A stretch of 51,735 nt of DNA. It comes from SZUA-430 sp034440355. Lineage in GTDB: Bacteria; Pseudomonadota; Alphaproteobacteria; Micropepsales; Micropepsaceae. The notes under the pieces are model-generated. The model ran no database searches, was not told the DNA's origin, and saw only the letters and a program-made list of their open reading frames with translations. The DNA lies in contig JAWXBY010000126.1 of the NCBI GenBank assembly GCA_034440355.1, forward strand, positions 1-51,735, given 5' to 3'. Shown here piece by piece: positions 41,786 through 49,850 of the stretch (within the stretch, counting starts at the first letter, position 1; every line of letters begins with the position of its first letter). The translations under genes were made by a program, and so were the position numbers.

Positions 41786-42346
41786 TCAGGCGGCGGCGCG
41801 GGTGATGTCGCCGATTTCTGCGAAGGCTTCGTTGGCGTCGAGGACCGTCGCGGCGGCATGGATGACGGCGCCGATGCGGACGGCGGCTTGGATCGCTTCC
41901 GCCGAGACGCCGTGCTCACGCAGGATCTTCTCGTGGCTGTCCATGCACATGCCGCAGCCGTTGACGGCCGAGACCGCGAGCGACCAGAGTTCGAACGTCG
42001 CCTTGTCCGTTCCCGGCTTCGCCATCGCGTTCATGCGCAGCTTCGCCGGCATCTGCCGATAGTCCGGCGACGAGGCGAGGTGCGTGAAGCGGTAGTAGAC
42101 GTTGTTCATTGCCATGATCGCCGCACCGGACTGCGCGGCCGCGAGTTCGTCCTTGGTCAGCTTCGGCGCGAACTCGGCCAGCACCGCACGCAACACTTCC
42201 GTGTTGCGCGCAGCGATCGCGGAGACGACGAAGGTGCCGGCGCGCTGCATTTCCGTCAGCGCGCTTTCGTTCGCGAGCGAGGACAGATTGAGTTTGATGT
42301 CCTTTGCCGGCTCAGGCAGCGCGTTCTTCAGATCCTCGAACGTCAT
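41786..42346 (-). CDS. ahpD: Alkyl hydroperoxidase AhpD
   Basis: This 186-residue protein is a near-equal of mycobacterial AhpD: GCGMCMDSHEK gives Cys131, Cys134 and His138 of the CxxCxxxH motif that reduces AhpC. The all-helical N-terminal half and length fit. It would pass electrons from a lipoyl protein to AhpC in this organism. It begins three bases after the ahpC stop in the same operon and ends before a strong terminator, so the AhpC-AhpD pair is co-expressed. AhpF is not adjacent. Confidence 0.92.
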   Translation of the reverse strand: MTFEDLKNALPEPAKDIKLNLSSLANESALTEMQRAGTFVVSAIAARNTEVLRAVLAEFAPKLTKDELAAAQSGAAIMAMNNVYYRFTHLASSPDYRQMPAKLRMNAMAKPGTDKATFELWSLAVSAVNGCGMCMDSHEKILREHGVSAEAIQAAVRIGAVIHAAATVLDANEAFAEIGDITRAAA

Positions 42347-42349
42347 CGC

Positions 42350-42889
42350 TCAAGCCGCCTTCAGGACGTCGTCGCCCTTCTTCCAGTTGCACGGGCAGAG
42401 TTCGTCGGTCTGCAACGCGTCGAGCACGCGAAGGACTTCCTGCGGGTTGCGGCCGACGCTGAGATCCGTGACGTAGGCGAAGCGGATGATGCCTTGCGGA
42501 TCGACGATGTAGGTCGCGCGCTGCGCCACGCCTTCGTCCGGATCCAGAATGCCGAGCGCGACGGTGAGCTCACGCTTCGTGTCGGCGAGCATCGGGAAGG
42601 GCAGGTTCTTCAGATCCGGGTGGGTCTGGCGCCAGGCGAGGTGGACGAACTCCGTGTCGGTCGAGGCGCCGTAGAGCACCGCGTCGCGGTCCTTGAAGTC
42701 ACCGTTCAGCTTGCCGAACGCCGCGATCTCGGTCGGGCAGACGAAAGTGAAGTCCTTCGGCCAAAAGAAAACGACCTTCCACTTGCCGGTGTCGTCGTTG
42801 GTTCCGATGTTACGGAACGCAGTTTTGGGGTCGGTCGAGACCACCGCTTTCAAGTCAAAGTCCGGGAATTTCTGGCCGACGCCGAGCAT
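42350..42889 (-). CDS. ahpC: Alkyl hydroperoxide reductase AhpC (2-Cys peroxiredoxin)
   Basis: This 179-residue thioredoxin-fold peroxidase has the peroxidatic Cys51 in DFTFVCPTE. The C-terminal resolving region ELCPCNW (Cys165, Cys167) matches the three-cysteine AhpC of actinobacteria and alphaproteobacteria that pairs with AhpD. It reduces hydrogen peroxide, organic peroxides and peroxynitrite in the cytoplasm. A strong AAGGAGAA ribosome binding site precedes the ATG. The promoter has a perfect -35 and an embedded palindrome, so redox or iron control is likely. Confidence 0.93.
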   Translation of the reverse strand: MLGVGQKFPDFDLKAVVSTDPKTAFRNIGTNDDTGKWKVVFFWPKDFTFVCPTEIAAFGKLNGDFKDRDAVLYGASTDTEFVHLAWRQTHPDLKNLPFPMLADTKRELTVALGILDPDEGVAQRATYIVDPQGIIRFAYVTDLSVGRNPQEVLRVLDALQTDELCPCNWKKGDDVLKAA

Positions 42890-42950
42890 GCAATTCTCCT
42901 TAGAAATCAGTCTGTTGGTAAATAAAACGGCTCCCCGCCGTGTGTGCGAG

Positions 42951-42981
42951 TAATAATTAGAATGGTTCTAGTGTATGTCAA
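42951..42981 (-). promoter_or_regulatory. Promoter of ahpC with an operator-like palindrome in the spacer
   Basis: On the minus strand TTGACA (42981-42976) is a perfect -35. An AT-rich -10 region follows about 17 bases later (AATTAT at 42958-42953, or TAATTA one base nearer). In the spacer lies TTAGAA-TGG-TTCTAG on the plus strand (42957-42971), a near-perfect palindrome resembling the Irr iron-control element. The start of ahpC is 60-70 bases downstream. It fits repression by a redox or iron regulator. Confidence 0.5.
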
Positions 42982-43128
42982 GAGGACAAATGCTGCTGTG
43001 CAGCGAAAGGCGTTTTGGCGGCCGCGCATCGGGCATTAGTGCCCAAGAAATGAGCAAGAGATATGGTTGACGTTGTGCGGGTCGCCGTTGCCTTCTTCTA
43101 AGTCAGCTAAGGGGAGAATTTCGTCCGT

Positions 43129-44625
43129 ATGGAACCAGCCAGCGCGCGCGTACGTCCGACGATCGTGAGCAATCGCGCGCGACCGGGACAAGACAAACCG
43201 TTCGCCGACTATGTGCTGGGCGCCGCATGGGACGAGATGTTCACCGCCGATGGTACGCCGCATCCGCATGCGGCGGGTCTCTATGAAGCGCTGACGATGT
43301 TGCCGGCCGAAGAGCTCGTGCGCCGTCAGCAAACGTGCGAGCAATCGTTCCTGCATCAAGGCATCACCTTCACCGTCTATGGTAACGAAGAGGCGACGGA
43401 GAAGATCATCCCGACCGATCTTCTGCCGCGTATCGTTCCGGGCGCCGAGTGGGACAAGCTTGAGACCGGATTGCGTCAGCGCATCACGGCGCTGAACATG
43501 TTCCTCAAGGACGTTTACAACGACGGCAAAATTCTGAACGACGGTATCGTGCCGCGCGATCTCGTTTACGGATCGAAGCACTATTTGCGTCAGATGCGCG
43601 GCGTGCAGGTGCCGCTCGATGCGTACGTCAACGTTTGCGGTACGGACATTATCCGTCGCGAGGACGGCAGCTTCGTCGTTCTGGAAGACAATCTGCGCGT
43701 GCCGTCGGGCGTGTCGTACATGCTGGCGAACCGCGAGGTGGTGCGGCGTGCGTTCCCCGATCTCTATCGCGCTTGCAGCGTGCGGCCGATCGACAATTAT
43801 GCGCAGGAATTGCTGACGACGTTGAAGGAGTTGGCGATCGGGTTCCGCGACGAGCCGCGGATCGTTCTGCTGACGCCGGGCATTTTCAACTCGGCGTATT
43901 ACGAACACGCGTTCTTGGCGCGGCAGATGGGCATCGAGCTTGTCGAGGGCCGCGATCTGCTGGTGCACGACAACGTCGTCTATATGCGCACGACGTCGGG
44001 CGTAAAGCGCGTCGATGTCATTTATCGCCGTGTGGATGACGACTTCATCGATCCGCTGGCGTTCCGCCACGATTCCATTTTGGGTCTTGCCGGTTTGATG
44101 AACGCCTATCGTGCGGGCAACGTCGTCATCGCGAACTCGATGGGAACGGGCGTTGCCGACGACAAGGCCGTCTATTCGTACGTGCCGGCGATCATCAAGT
44201 ACTACCTCGGCGAAGAGCCTTTGATCGGCATCGTTGAGACCTTCCGTTGCCGCGAGCCGAAGGCTTTGCAGCATGTGCTCGCCAATCTCGACACGTTGGT
44301 TGTGAAGGCGGTCGGCGAGAGCGGCGGGTATGGGATGCTTGTCGGGCCACATGCGAGCGCGTCCGAACGCGCGGCGTTTGCGGAGAAGGTGAAGGCCGAT
44401 CCTGCGAACTACATCGCGCAACCGACGATCCAGCTTTCGACGTCGGCTTGTTGCATCGGCTCGGGTATCGAGTCGCGGCATGTCGATTTGCGGCCGTATA
44501 TTTTGACGGGCAAGAAAACGCGGTTGGTGCCGGGGGCGCTCACGCGCGTGGCGTTGAAGCGCGGCAGCTTGGTCGTCAACTCGAGCCAAGGCGGCGGGTC
44601 GAAAGACACGTGGGTGGTCGGGTGA
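43129..44625 (+). CDS. Circularly permuted ATP-grasp protein
   Basis: This 498-residue protein is of the circularly permuted ATP-grasp type seen beside alpha-E proteins. The text RDLVYGSKHYLRQMRGV, GTDIIRREDGSFVVLEDNLRVPSGVSYML, YRRVDDDFIDPLAF, VIANSMGTGVADDKAVYSY and VVKAVGESGGYGMLVG is typical. The NLRVPSGVSY and GGYGM segments contribute metal, nucleotide and phosphate binding. ATP-grasp enzymes ligate a carboxylate to an amine; this class is predicted to make or modify peptides, with substrates unknown. The stop overlaps the next GTG (GTGA at 44622-44625). The 239-base gap before it (42890-43128) holds the ahpC promoter and no gene. Confidence 0.88.
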   Translation: MEPASARVRPTIVSNRARPGQDKPFADYVLGAAWDEMFTADGTPHPHAAGLYEALTMLPAEELVRRQQTCEQSFLHQGITFTVYGNEEATEKIIPTDLLPRIVPGAEWDKLETGLRQRITALNMFLKDVYNDGKILNDGIVPRDLVYGSKHYLRQMRGVQVPLDAYVNVCGTDIIRREDGSFVVLEDNLRVPSGVSYMLANREVVRRAFPDLYRACSVRPIDNYAQELLTTLKELAIGFRDEPRIVLLTPGIFNSAYYEHAFLARQMGIELVEGRDLLVHDNVVYMRTTSGVKRVDVIYRRVDDDFIDPLAFRHDSILGLAGLMNAYRAGNVVIANSMGTGVADDKAVYSYVPAIIKYYLGEEPLIGIVETFRCREPKALQHVLANLDTLVVKAVGESGGYGMLVGPHASASERAAFAEKVKADPANYIAQPTIQLSTSACCIGSGIESRHVDLRPYILTGKKTRLVPGALTRVALKRGSLVVNSSQGGGSKDTWVVG

Positions 44626-45599
44626 GCAGCGCCGGGATGCTGTCGCGCGTCGCCGACGCGCTCTACTGGACCGCACGGTATATGGAGCGGGCGGAGCACA
44701 GCGCGCGCGTGCTGTCCGTCAAGCTCGAAGCGATGCTCGATCAGACGCAGGAAGACGCCGGTGAGGCGTGGATCCGCGTCGTCGGTGCGCTGGCGTGGCC
44801 GATGACGGAGGCGCCGGAAGGGCAACCGATCGACATCGCGCGGCAGCTGACGCTCGACAAGGCGCATCCTTCCAGCATCATGACCAGCATCCGCCTGGCG
44901 CGCGACAACGCACGGCAGGTGCGCGAGTTGATATCGACTGAGATGTGGGAGGAGCTGAACAAGCTGCACCTCAAGCTGCACGCGCATGACGTTCAGCATG
45001 CGTGGGGTGCGCAGCCCGTTCCTTTCCTTCAGAGCATCGTCAACGACCTGCTGCTGTTTGCGGGCATTACGGATTCGACGATGCGCCACGGCGAGGGTTG
45101 GCATTTCATCCAGCTTGGCCGGCACATCGAACGGACGCATTTGGTGAGCCGCCTGCTCGACCTGCACTTCGGCAGTTTGCCGGACGACGTGCCGGTGCCT
45201 GTGCGGGCGCCGCGCTACTTCGAGTGGATCACGCTCTTGAAGCAGTGCACGGCGTTCGAGGCGTACTGCAAGGTTTACACCGCCGATGTGCGGCCGGCGA
45301 AGATCGCCGAGTTCTTGATTTTCGATTCCGAGTTTCCGCATTCGATCCGCTTCTCCGTCGACCGCGTGCAGGAGGAGCTTGGGCATCTGGGCGCCGGCGG
45401 GTCGAGTACGCGGCGCGTGCAGGCGGAGCGTTTGGCAGGGCGGTTGAAGGCCAGTCTCGATTATGGACAGGTCGACGAGTTGCTGGCGGGCGACATCGAC
45501 GGCTTCCTGCGTTCGACGCAGGAGACCTGCAAGCAGATCCATCAAGCGGTGTTCGACGCCTATGTCGGCTATAGCGTCGACGAATTGCTGCCGGGATAG
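44622..45599 (+). CDS. Alpha-E domain protein
   Basis: This 325-residue all-helical protein has the alpha-E signature at its start (MLSRVADALYWTARYMERAEH) with the paired Glu/Arg-Glu residues, and later WHFIQLGRHIERTHLVSR, a repeat of the same pattern. The family is known mainly from its fixed link with ATP-grasp and transglutaminase-like genes; no activity is proven. I use the GTG that overlaps the previous stop. The ATG at 44637, exactly at the signature Met, is an alternative start. The gap to the next gene is five bases. Confidence 0.85.
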   Translation: MSSAGMLSRVADALYWTARYMERAEHSARVLSVKLEAMLDQTQEDAGEAWIRVVGALAWPMTEAPEGQPIDIARQLTLDKAHPSSIMTSIRLARDNARQVRELISTEMWEELNKLHLKLHAHDVQHAWGAQPVPFLQSIVNDLLLFAGITDSTMRHGEGWHFIQLGRHIERTHLVSRLLDLHFGSLPDDVPVPVRAPRYFEWITLLKQCTAFEAYCKVYTADVRPAKIAEFLIFDSEFPHSIRFSVDRVQEELGHLGAGGSSTRRVQAERLAGRLKASLDYGQVDELLAGDIDGFLRSTQETCKQIHQAVFDAYVGYSVDELLPG

Positions 45600-45604
45600 A
45601 GGCG

Positions 45605-46567
45605 ATGTTCTACACGATCCGACACGTGACCCGTTACCGCTATGACGCGCCGGTGCGCGAGAGCGTGATGCAGCTGTTCATGCAGCCGAAGAGCGACGGC
45701 GCGCAGCGCCTGCAGTCGTTTCAGGTGGCGACGCATCCGCGCGCGGGACTGCAGGCCTACACGGATCACTTCGGCAATGCGGTCTATCACTTCGACGTGC
45801 CGGGCGTGCATCAGGAGTTGACGGTCGAAGCCGACGCCGAGGTCGAGACCTATCCGATGCCGGCGCCGCCCGAGTGGGTCGATGCTTCGGCTTGGGCTGC
45901 GCTCGACACCGATCAGATTCGTGGCGAGCATTTCGACATGCTGGAAGATCGCGGCGTGGCGCGCGCGACGCCGGCGCTCGCGGATTTTCTGAAAGAGCGC
46001 GGCCTCACGAAGTTCGACGATCCGATGACGACGCTGCGTCGGTTGACGCGGGTGTTGTTCGACGCGTTCGCTTATGCGCCGGAAGAGACGGAAGTGGATT
46101 CGCCGATCGACGTCGCGCTCGAGAAGCGCAAAGGCGTGTGCCAGGATTTCTCGCACATCATGCTGGCGGCGGCGCGCGGGTGGGGCATTCCGGCGCGTTA
46201 TGTGTCGGGCCATTTGTTCACCAAGCGCGACGCGGGCGATCGTTCGGCTGCCGATGCGACGCATTCTTGGGTCGAGGCATTCATTCCGCCGCATGGCTGG
46301 ATCGGGTTCGATCCGACGAACAACGTGATCGCGGGCGAGCGGCATATTCGCGTCGCGATCGGGCGCGATTACGACGACGTGCCGCCGGTGCGCGGCGTGT
46401 TCAAGGGGCCGGCGAACAGCGAACTCGCGGTCGCGGTGACCGTGCGTCCCGCGCAGACGCCGCGGCGGCGCGACGACTTCCTGCGCGTCGTGCGGCCGAT
46501 GTCGCGCAGCATCTTGCGCACGGGCGCGGACCCGTTCGAGGTCCAACAGCAACAACAACAGCAGTAG
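45605..46567 (+). CDS. Transglutaminase-like cysteine protease family protein
   Basis: This 320-residue protein has a family-typical N-terminal beta domain (IRHVTRYRYDAPVRESVMQL) and a transglutaminase-like core. Cys179 lies in KRKGVCQDFSH, His220 in ATHSWVEAF and the third residue is near Asp236 (GFDPTNN). These cysteine-His-Asp proteins cleave or join peptide bonds; this type is predicted to process peptides made or tagged by the partner ATP-grasp. The C terminus ends in seven Gln coded by CAA/CAG triplets, an odd low-complexity tail. It is co-transcribed with the two previous genes. Confidence 0.86.
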   Translation: MFYTIRHVTRYRYDAPVRESVMQLFMQPKSDGAQRLQSFQVATHPRAGLQAYTDHFGNAVYHFDVPGVHQELTVEADAEVETYPMPAPPEWVDASAWAALDTDQIRGEHFDMLEDRGVARATPALADFLKERGLTKFDDPMTTLRRLTRVLFDAFAYAPEETEVDSPIDVALEKRKGVCQDFSHIMLAAARGWGIPARYVSGHLFTKRDAGDRSAADATHSWVEAFIPPHGWIGFDPTNNVIAGERHIRVAIGRDYDDVPPVRGVFKGPANSELAVAVTVRPAQTPRRRDDFLRVVRPMSRSILRTGADPFEVQQQQQQQ

Positions 46568-46578
46568 CGCCCTTGCGC

Positions 46579-48552
46579 TTACTTTCCGATATGGGCGGAG
46601 ACGAACTTTTCCGTCTCGGCGATCAGCTTGAGCAGGTTCTCGGGCTTTGAGAAGTGGTGGCCTTCCTTGCTGACTTCGATGAACTCGACCTTCTTGCCCG
46701 CCGCCTTCAGCGCCTTGTCCATGCGCCGGCTTTGGTCGATGGGCACGATGTCGTCGTCGAAGCCGTGGATCAGCAGTACCGGCGCCTTGAAGTTCTGCGC
46801 TTGAAGCGCGGGCGACACCGACTGCATCTGCGCGAGATCCACCTTCGGATCGCCCAGGCGTTTGACCCAGTAATTATAGACGGAGGACTCGAGGCCAAAG
46901 CGCTTTTCTTCCTCGTCGAGCATCGCGGGAATATCGCTGACGCCGGCGACCGCTACGACGCATTTGTAGAGGTCGGGTGTGTAGGCACCGCCGGCGAGCG
47001 CGGCGTAACCGCCATAGCTCGCACCGACGATGCAGATGCGGTTCGCGTCGGCCGTTCCGTCGGCGATGAGCGCTTTGACGCCGTCGGTGACGTCATCCTG
47101 CATCAGGCGGCCCCACTGGCGGTGACCGGCTTCGGCAAACCCTTTGCCGTAACCGCCTGAGCCGCGGAAGTTCGGTTGGAACACCGCGTAGCCGCGATTG
47201 ACGAGGCCTTGCGCCCACGGATCGTAACCAACGATGTCGCGAACCTCAGGCCCGCCGTGCGGCATGACGATCAAGGGCAAGTTCTTGCCGCCTTTGCCCG
47301 GCGGCAGTGTGAGGTAGCCCGGGATCTTCGTTCCGTCGCGAGCCTTGTATTTGACGATGAGCGTTTCGCCCAACTCGGCAGCCGGGATGTCGGGATGCGC
47401 GCGGCCGATCAGCGAGGCATGGTTCTTTGCCGGGTCGTAGAGATAGTACGCGCCCGGATCTTGCGGGCCACGCGTCACGACGACGAACTTGCTTCGATCC
47501 GTCGACCAGCCGAACGCGCCCACTGCGGCGCTGTCGCTGAACGTCGCTTGCAGGTTTTGCTGGATCGCGGCGAGCGCCGGATCGATGTAGTGATATTTGA
47601 TCGTGTCCTCGGCGTAGTAGATGCCCGCAAGGTTGCCGGTGTACGGATCGTTGATCGGGCCGCCGACAGGTTCGCCGACTTCGACAACCGGATGCTGGAA
47701 GATGGGCTTGCCGATCGTGCGGGTGTTTAGATTGTACTCGTAGAGCGCCGCGCGGTCGTTGCCGTGGCGGGCGACGACGATGGCGGTGTCGTCTTGCTCG
47801 CTGAAGCCTGCGATCTCGAAGGTCGGAATGTCGCGCGGGCCGTAGTCGTAGATCTTTTCGTAGTCGTCGGCCGTGCCGCTCTTGCGGGCGTAGATCTCGA
47901 CGCGATCGGTGCGTGGGCGAAAGTCGACGCGAATGCGCGGATCGCCTTTGGTGTCGACCAGCCAGGTGAAGGTGTTGACGTTGCCGCGCTGGACGATTTC
48001 GGTTTTGCCGTCGTTGACGTTGACGCGGAAGACGCTGAACTTGCCGTCGCCGTCGTTGGCCGCCATCAAGACGGAATTGGGATCGCCGGGCACGTGGCCG
48101 AGAACGCCCGACAGCCGCGGATTATCCCGCATCTTGCGGGTGTTCTTCAGCAGCACGCGCGGGTTGGTGCCGTCGCGGTTGGCGGCGATCACGCGCGACA
48201 GCGACGTGTCGTAGGTCGTGCCGTACCAGCGTTCGGTCTGCGGCTTGGAGACGCCGATCAAGACGCGGTCGTCGTTCGCCCAATCGACCCAATCGATTTG
48301 GAGATCCTTGGGGATGTCGTGGCCGACGAGCGTCGTGCCCGGCGCGTCGATGTCGTAAACTAGAACCTTCTCTTCTTTGCCTTTGCGCGTCGCGACCGCG
48401 ATGTGCTTGCCGTTCGGGGAAATTCGCGGCGTTCCCATCGCTTGTTTCGCGGCGAAGGTTTCGAACGGGACTTGTGCGGACGCTGCAGCGGCCGTCCCGA
48501 AAATCATGCAGAGCGCCAAAAGCAAGGCGTGCGCGGCGCGCGACGGCGTCAT
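46579..48552 (-). CDS. S9 family peptidase (prolyl oligopeptidase type), exported
   Basis: This 657-residue protein has a signal peptide (cleavage near ASA-QV, residue 27-28). A beta-propeller-like first part spans about 30-400, and an alpha/beta hydrolase end carries GASYGGYAAL (Ser512), GFDDDIVP (Asp near 600) and KEGHHF (His near 632). It resembles dipeptidyl aminopeptidase/acylaminoacyl-peptidase proteins and would cleave peptides in the periplasm. The ATG at 48552 is preferred over the frame's earlier start at 48609 because the signal peptide follows directly. With the POT transporter three genes on, peptide scavenging is plausible. Confidence 0.88.
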   Translation of the reverse strand: MTPSRAAHALLLALCMIFGTAAAASAQVPFETFAAKQAMGTPRISPNGKHIAVATRKGKEEKVLVYDIDAPGTTLVGHDIPKDLQIDWVDWANDDRVLIGVSKPQTERWYGTTYDTSLSRVIAANRDGTNPRVLLKNTRKMRDNPRLSGVLGHVPGDPNSVLMAANDGDGKFSVFRVNVNDGKTEIVQRGNVNTFTWLVDTKGDPRIRVDFRPRTDRVEIYARKSGTADDYEKIYDYGPRDIPTFEIAGFSEQDDTAIVVARHGNDRAALYEYNLNTRTIGKPIFQHPVVEVGEPVGGPINDPYTGNLAGIYYAEDTIKYHYIDPALAAIQQNLQATFSDSAAVGAFGWSTDRSKFVVVTRGPQDPGAYYLYDPAKNHASLIGRAHPDIPAAELGETLIVKYKARDGTKIPGYLTLPPGKGGKNLPLIVMPHGGPEVRDIVGYDPWAQGLVNRGYAVFQPNFRGSGGYGKGFAEAGHRQWGRLMQDDVTDGVKALIADGTADANRICIVGASYGGYAALAGGAYTPDLYKCVVAVAGVSDIPAMLDEEEKRFGLESSVYNYWVKRLGDPKVDLAQMQSVSPALQAQNFKAPVLLIHGFDDDIVPIDQSRRMDKALKAAGKKVEFIEVSKEGHHFSKPENLLKLIAETEKFVSAHIGK

Positions 48553-48609
48553 GAGTTCATCCCCCGAAAATCCCGGCACAATATGGCCGGGCATAGCGGT
48601 AAACGGCAA

Positions 48610-48631
48610 GGGCGGAGCTTGCGCCCCGCCC
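48610..48631 (-). terminator. Possible weak terminator of the OmpA-type gene
   Basis: On the minus strand GGGCGGGGC-GCAA-GCTCCGCCC forms a 9-bp stem with a GCAA tetraloop and one G-T pair, followed by TTGCCGTTT, a poor U tract. It lies 25 bases after the stop at 48656. Confidence 0.5.
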
Positions 48632-48655
48632 CCTAACTAGACTGTGTGACTTTTG

Positions 48656-49678
48656 TTACTCCAGATCGACCGTGGCGCGGCGGTTTTGCGGTTCTTTGAC
48701 GCTGTCGCCGGTTTGGACGAGAAGTTCGGTTTCGCCTTTGCCGGTCGTCGAGATGGCGCTGTCGGAAATCCCCTTCGACACCAGGTTCGTTTTGGCGGCG
48801 TTGGCGCGGCATTCGGAGAGGCGCTGGTTGTATTTCGGCGAGCCGACCGTGTCGGTATGGCCCACGATCTTCACCGACGCCGAGCCTTGCGACTTTGCCG
48901 CGTTTGCCGCCTCGCTTAGCACGGTGTCCGCTTCGGACGTGATGTTGCACTTCGCGAAACCGAAGAAGACGATGTAGCTCTTCACCGGCGGTGGCGGAGG
49001 CGGCGGAGGGGGTGGCGGCGCTTCGACGATCGGTTCTTCGTCCGGCGCGAGGTCATAGCGCAGGCCGATGGTCAGCGAATGCTTCCTGACGCTATCGATG
49101 TCGTAGCCGATACTGATCGGGGGCGCCGAGAAGTCGAACTCCGGATCGTCGATGATAAGGTAGCGATAGGTCAGCGTCAGGTCGGTGCGCTTGCCCAACG
49201 CGTAGTTCAGGCCGGCGATGCCCTGATAGGCGAAGTTGCCTTCGGAGTCTTCGAAGCCCGGCAACTTCACGGTCGCGTCGTCGTAGCCGACACCGCCGCC
49301 GAGGGAGAACGTCATCGACGGCGACAGGTCGAAGTCGTAGAGCGCGTTGAACATGAAGGACCATTCGGTCACTTCGGCGCTGCCTAAGCTGAAATCATTG
49401 GCGCGGTAGCCGAGTTCGCCTTCGAGGCGCCAGCTGTTCTCGAATGCGTATCCCACGGTCGCGAGAGCGGCCCAGCCGGTTTCGAACTCAAGCTCGGCAT
49501 TCGTCGTGGTCGTGCCGATTTCGGTGCCGAGATCGATCAGGATGTTCGCGTCGGCGTCGTCGATCCAGTTCGCGCCGGCTTCGACGCCGATGTACCAGCC
49601 CTTGAAGTGGCCCGCGTTCGCGGTGCCGGTCAGCGCGATGGACGCGACGGCGCCTAGAAGAAGAGTCCTCGTCTTCAT
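48656..49678 (-). CDS. OmpA-family outer-membrane protein
   Basis: This 340-residue protein has a signal peptide (cleavage near ANA-GH, residue 22-23). An eight-strand beta barrel spans about 24-205 (GWYIGVEAGANW, SWRLEGELGYR, LTLTYRYLII, HSLTIGLRYDL), followed by an 11-proline linker. A C-terminal OmpA domain binds peptidoglycan (VGHTDTVGSPKYNQRLSECRA, shown in part; later KGETELL and EPQNRRATVDL). It anchors the outer membrane to the cell wall. Two Cys (in AKCNIT and SECRA) may form a disulfide. It has a typical Shine-Dalgarno GGGGGCTCC and lies 172 bases from the next gene. Confidence 0.9.
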   Translation of the reverse strand: MKTRTLLLGAVASIALTGTANAGHFKGWYIGVEAGANWIDDADANILIDLGTEIGTTTTNAELEFETGWAALATVGYAFENSWRLEGELGYRANDFSLGSAEVTEWSFMFNALYDFDLSPSMTFSLGGGVGYDDATVKLPGFEDSEGNFAYQGIAGLNYALGKRTDLTLTYRYLIIDDPEFDFSAPPISIGYDIDSVRKHSLTIGLRYDLAPDEEPIVEAPPPPPPPPPPPVKSYIVFFGFAKCNITSEADTVLSEAANAAKSQGSASVKIVGHTDTVGSPKYNQRLSECRANAAKTNLVSKGISDSAISTTGKGETELLVQTGDSVKEPQNRRATVDLE

Positions 49679-49850
49679 GATGGAGCCCCCATGTGTACGA
49701 CACCGATGGAAGCGCGCACCTTTGCGGCGTCATGCTTCCGAACCATTTCCCAGACGGCCAGTTTAACGCCGATCCAGTTTGGTGGGCAGACTCTCTTTTG
49801 TTGTGGTCTGACGTCACAAACCACTAGTGATTGTGCGCAAGCGCCTCAGG

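Noticed and set aside
43036..44676. Long open frame (546 aa) on the minus strand
   Set aside because: It is antisense to the ATP-grasp gene. It is Arg/His-rich without recognisable motifs, while the plus frame has clear family motifs.
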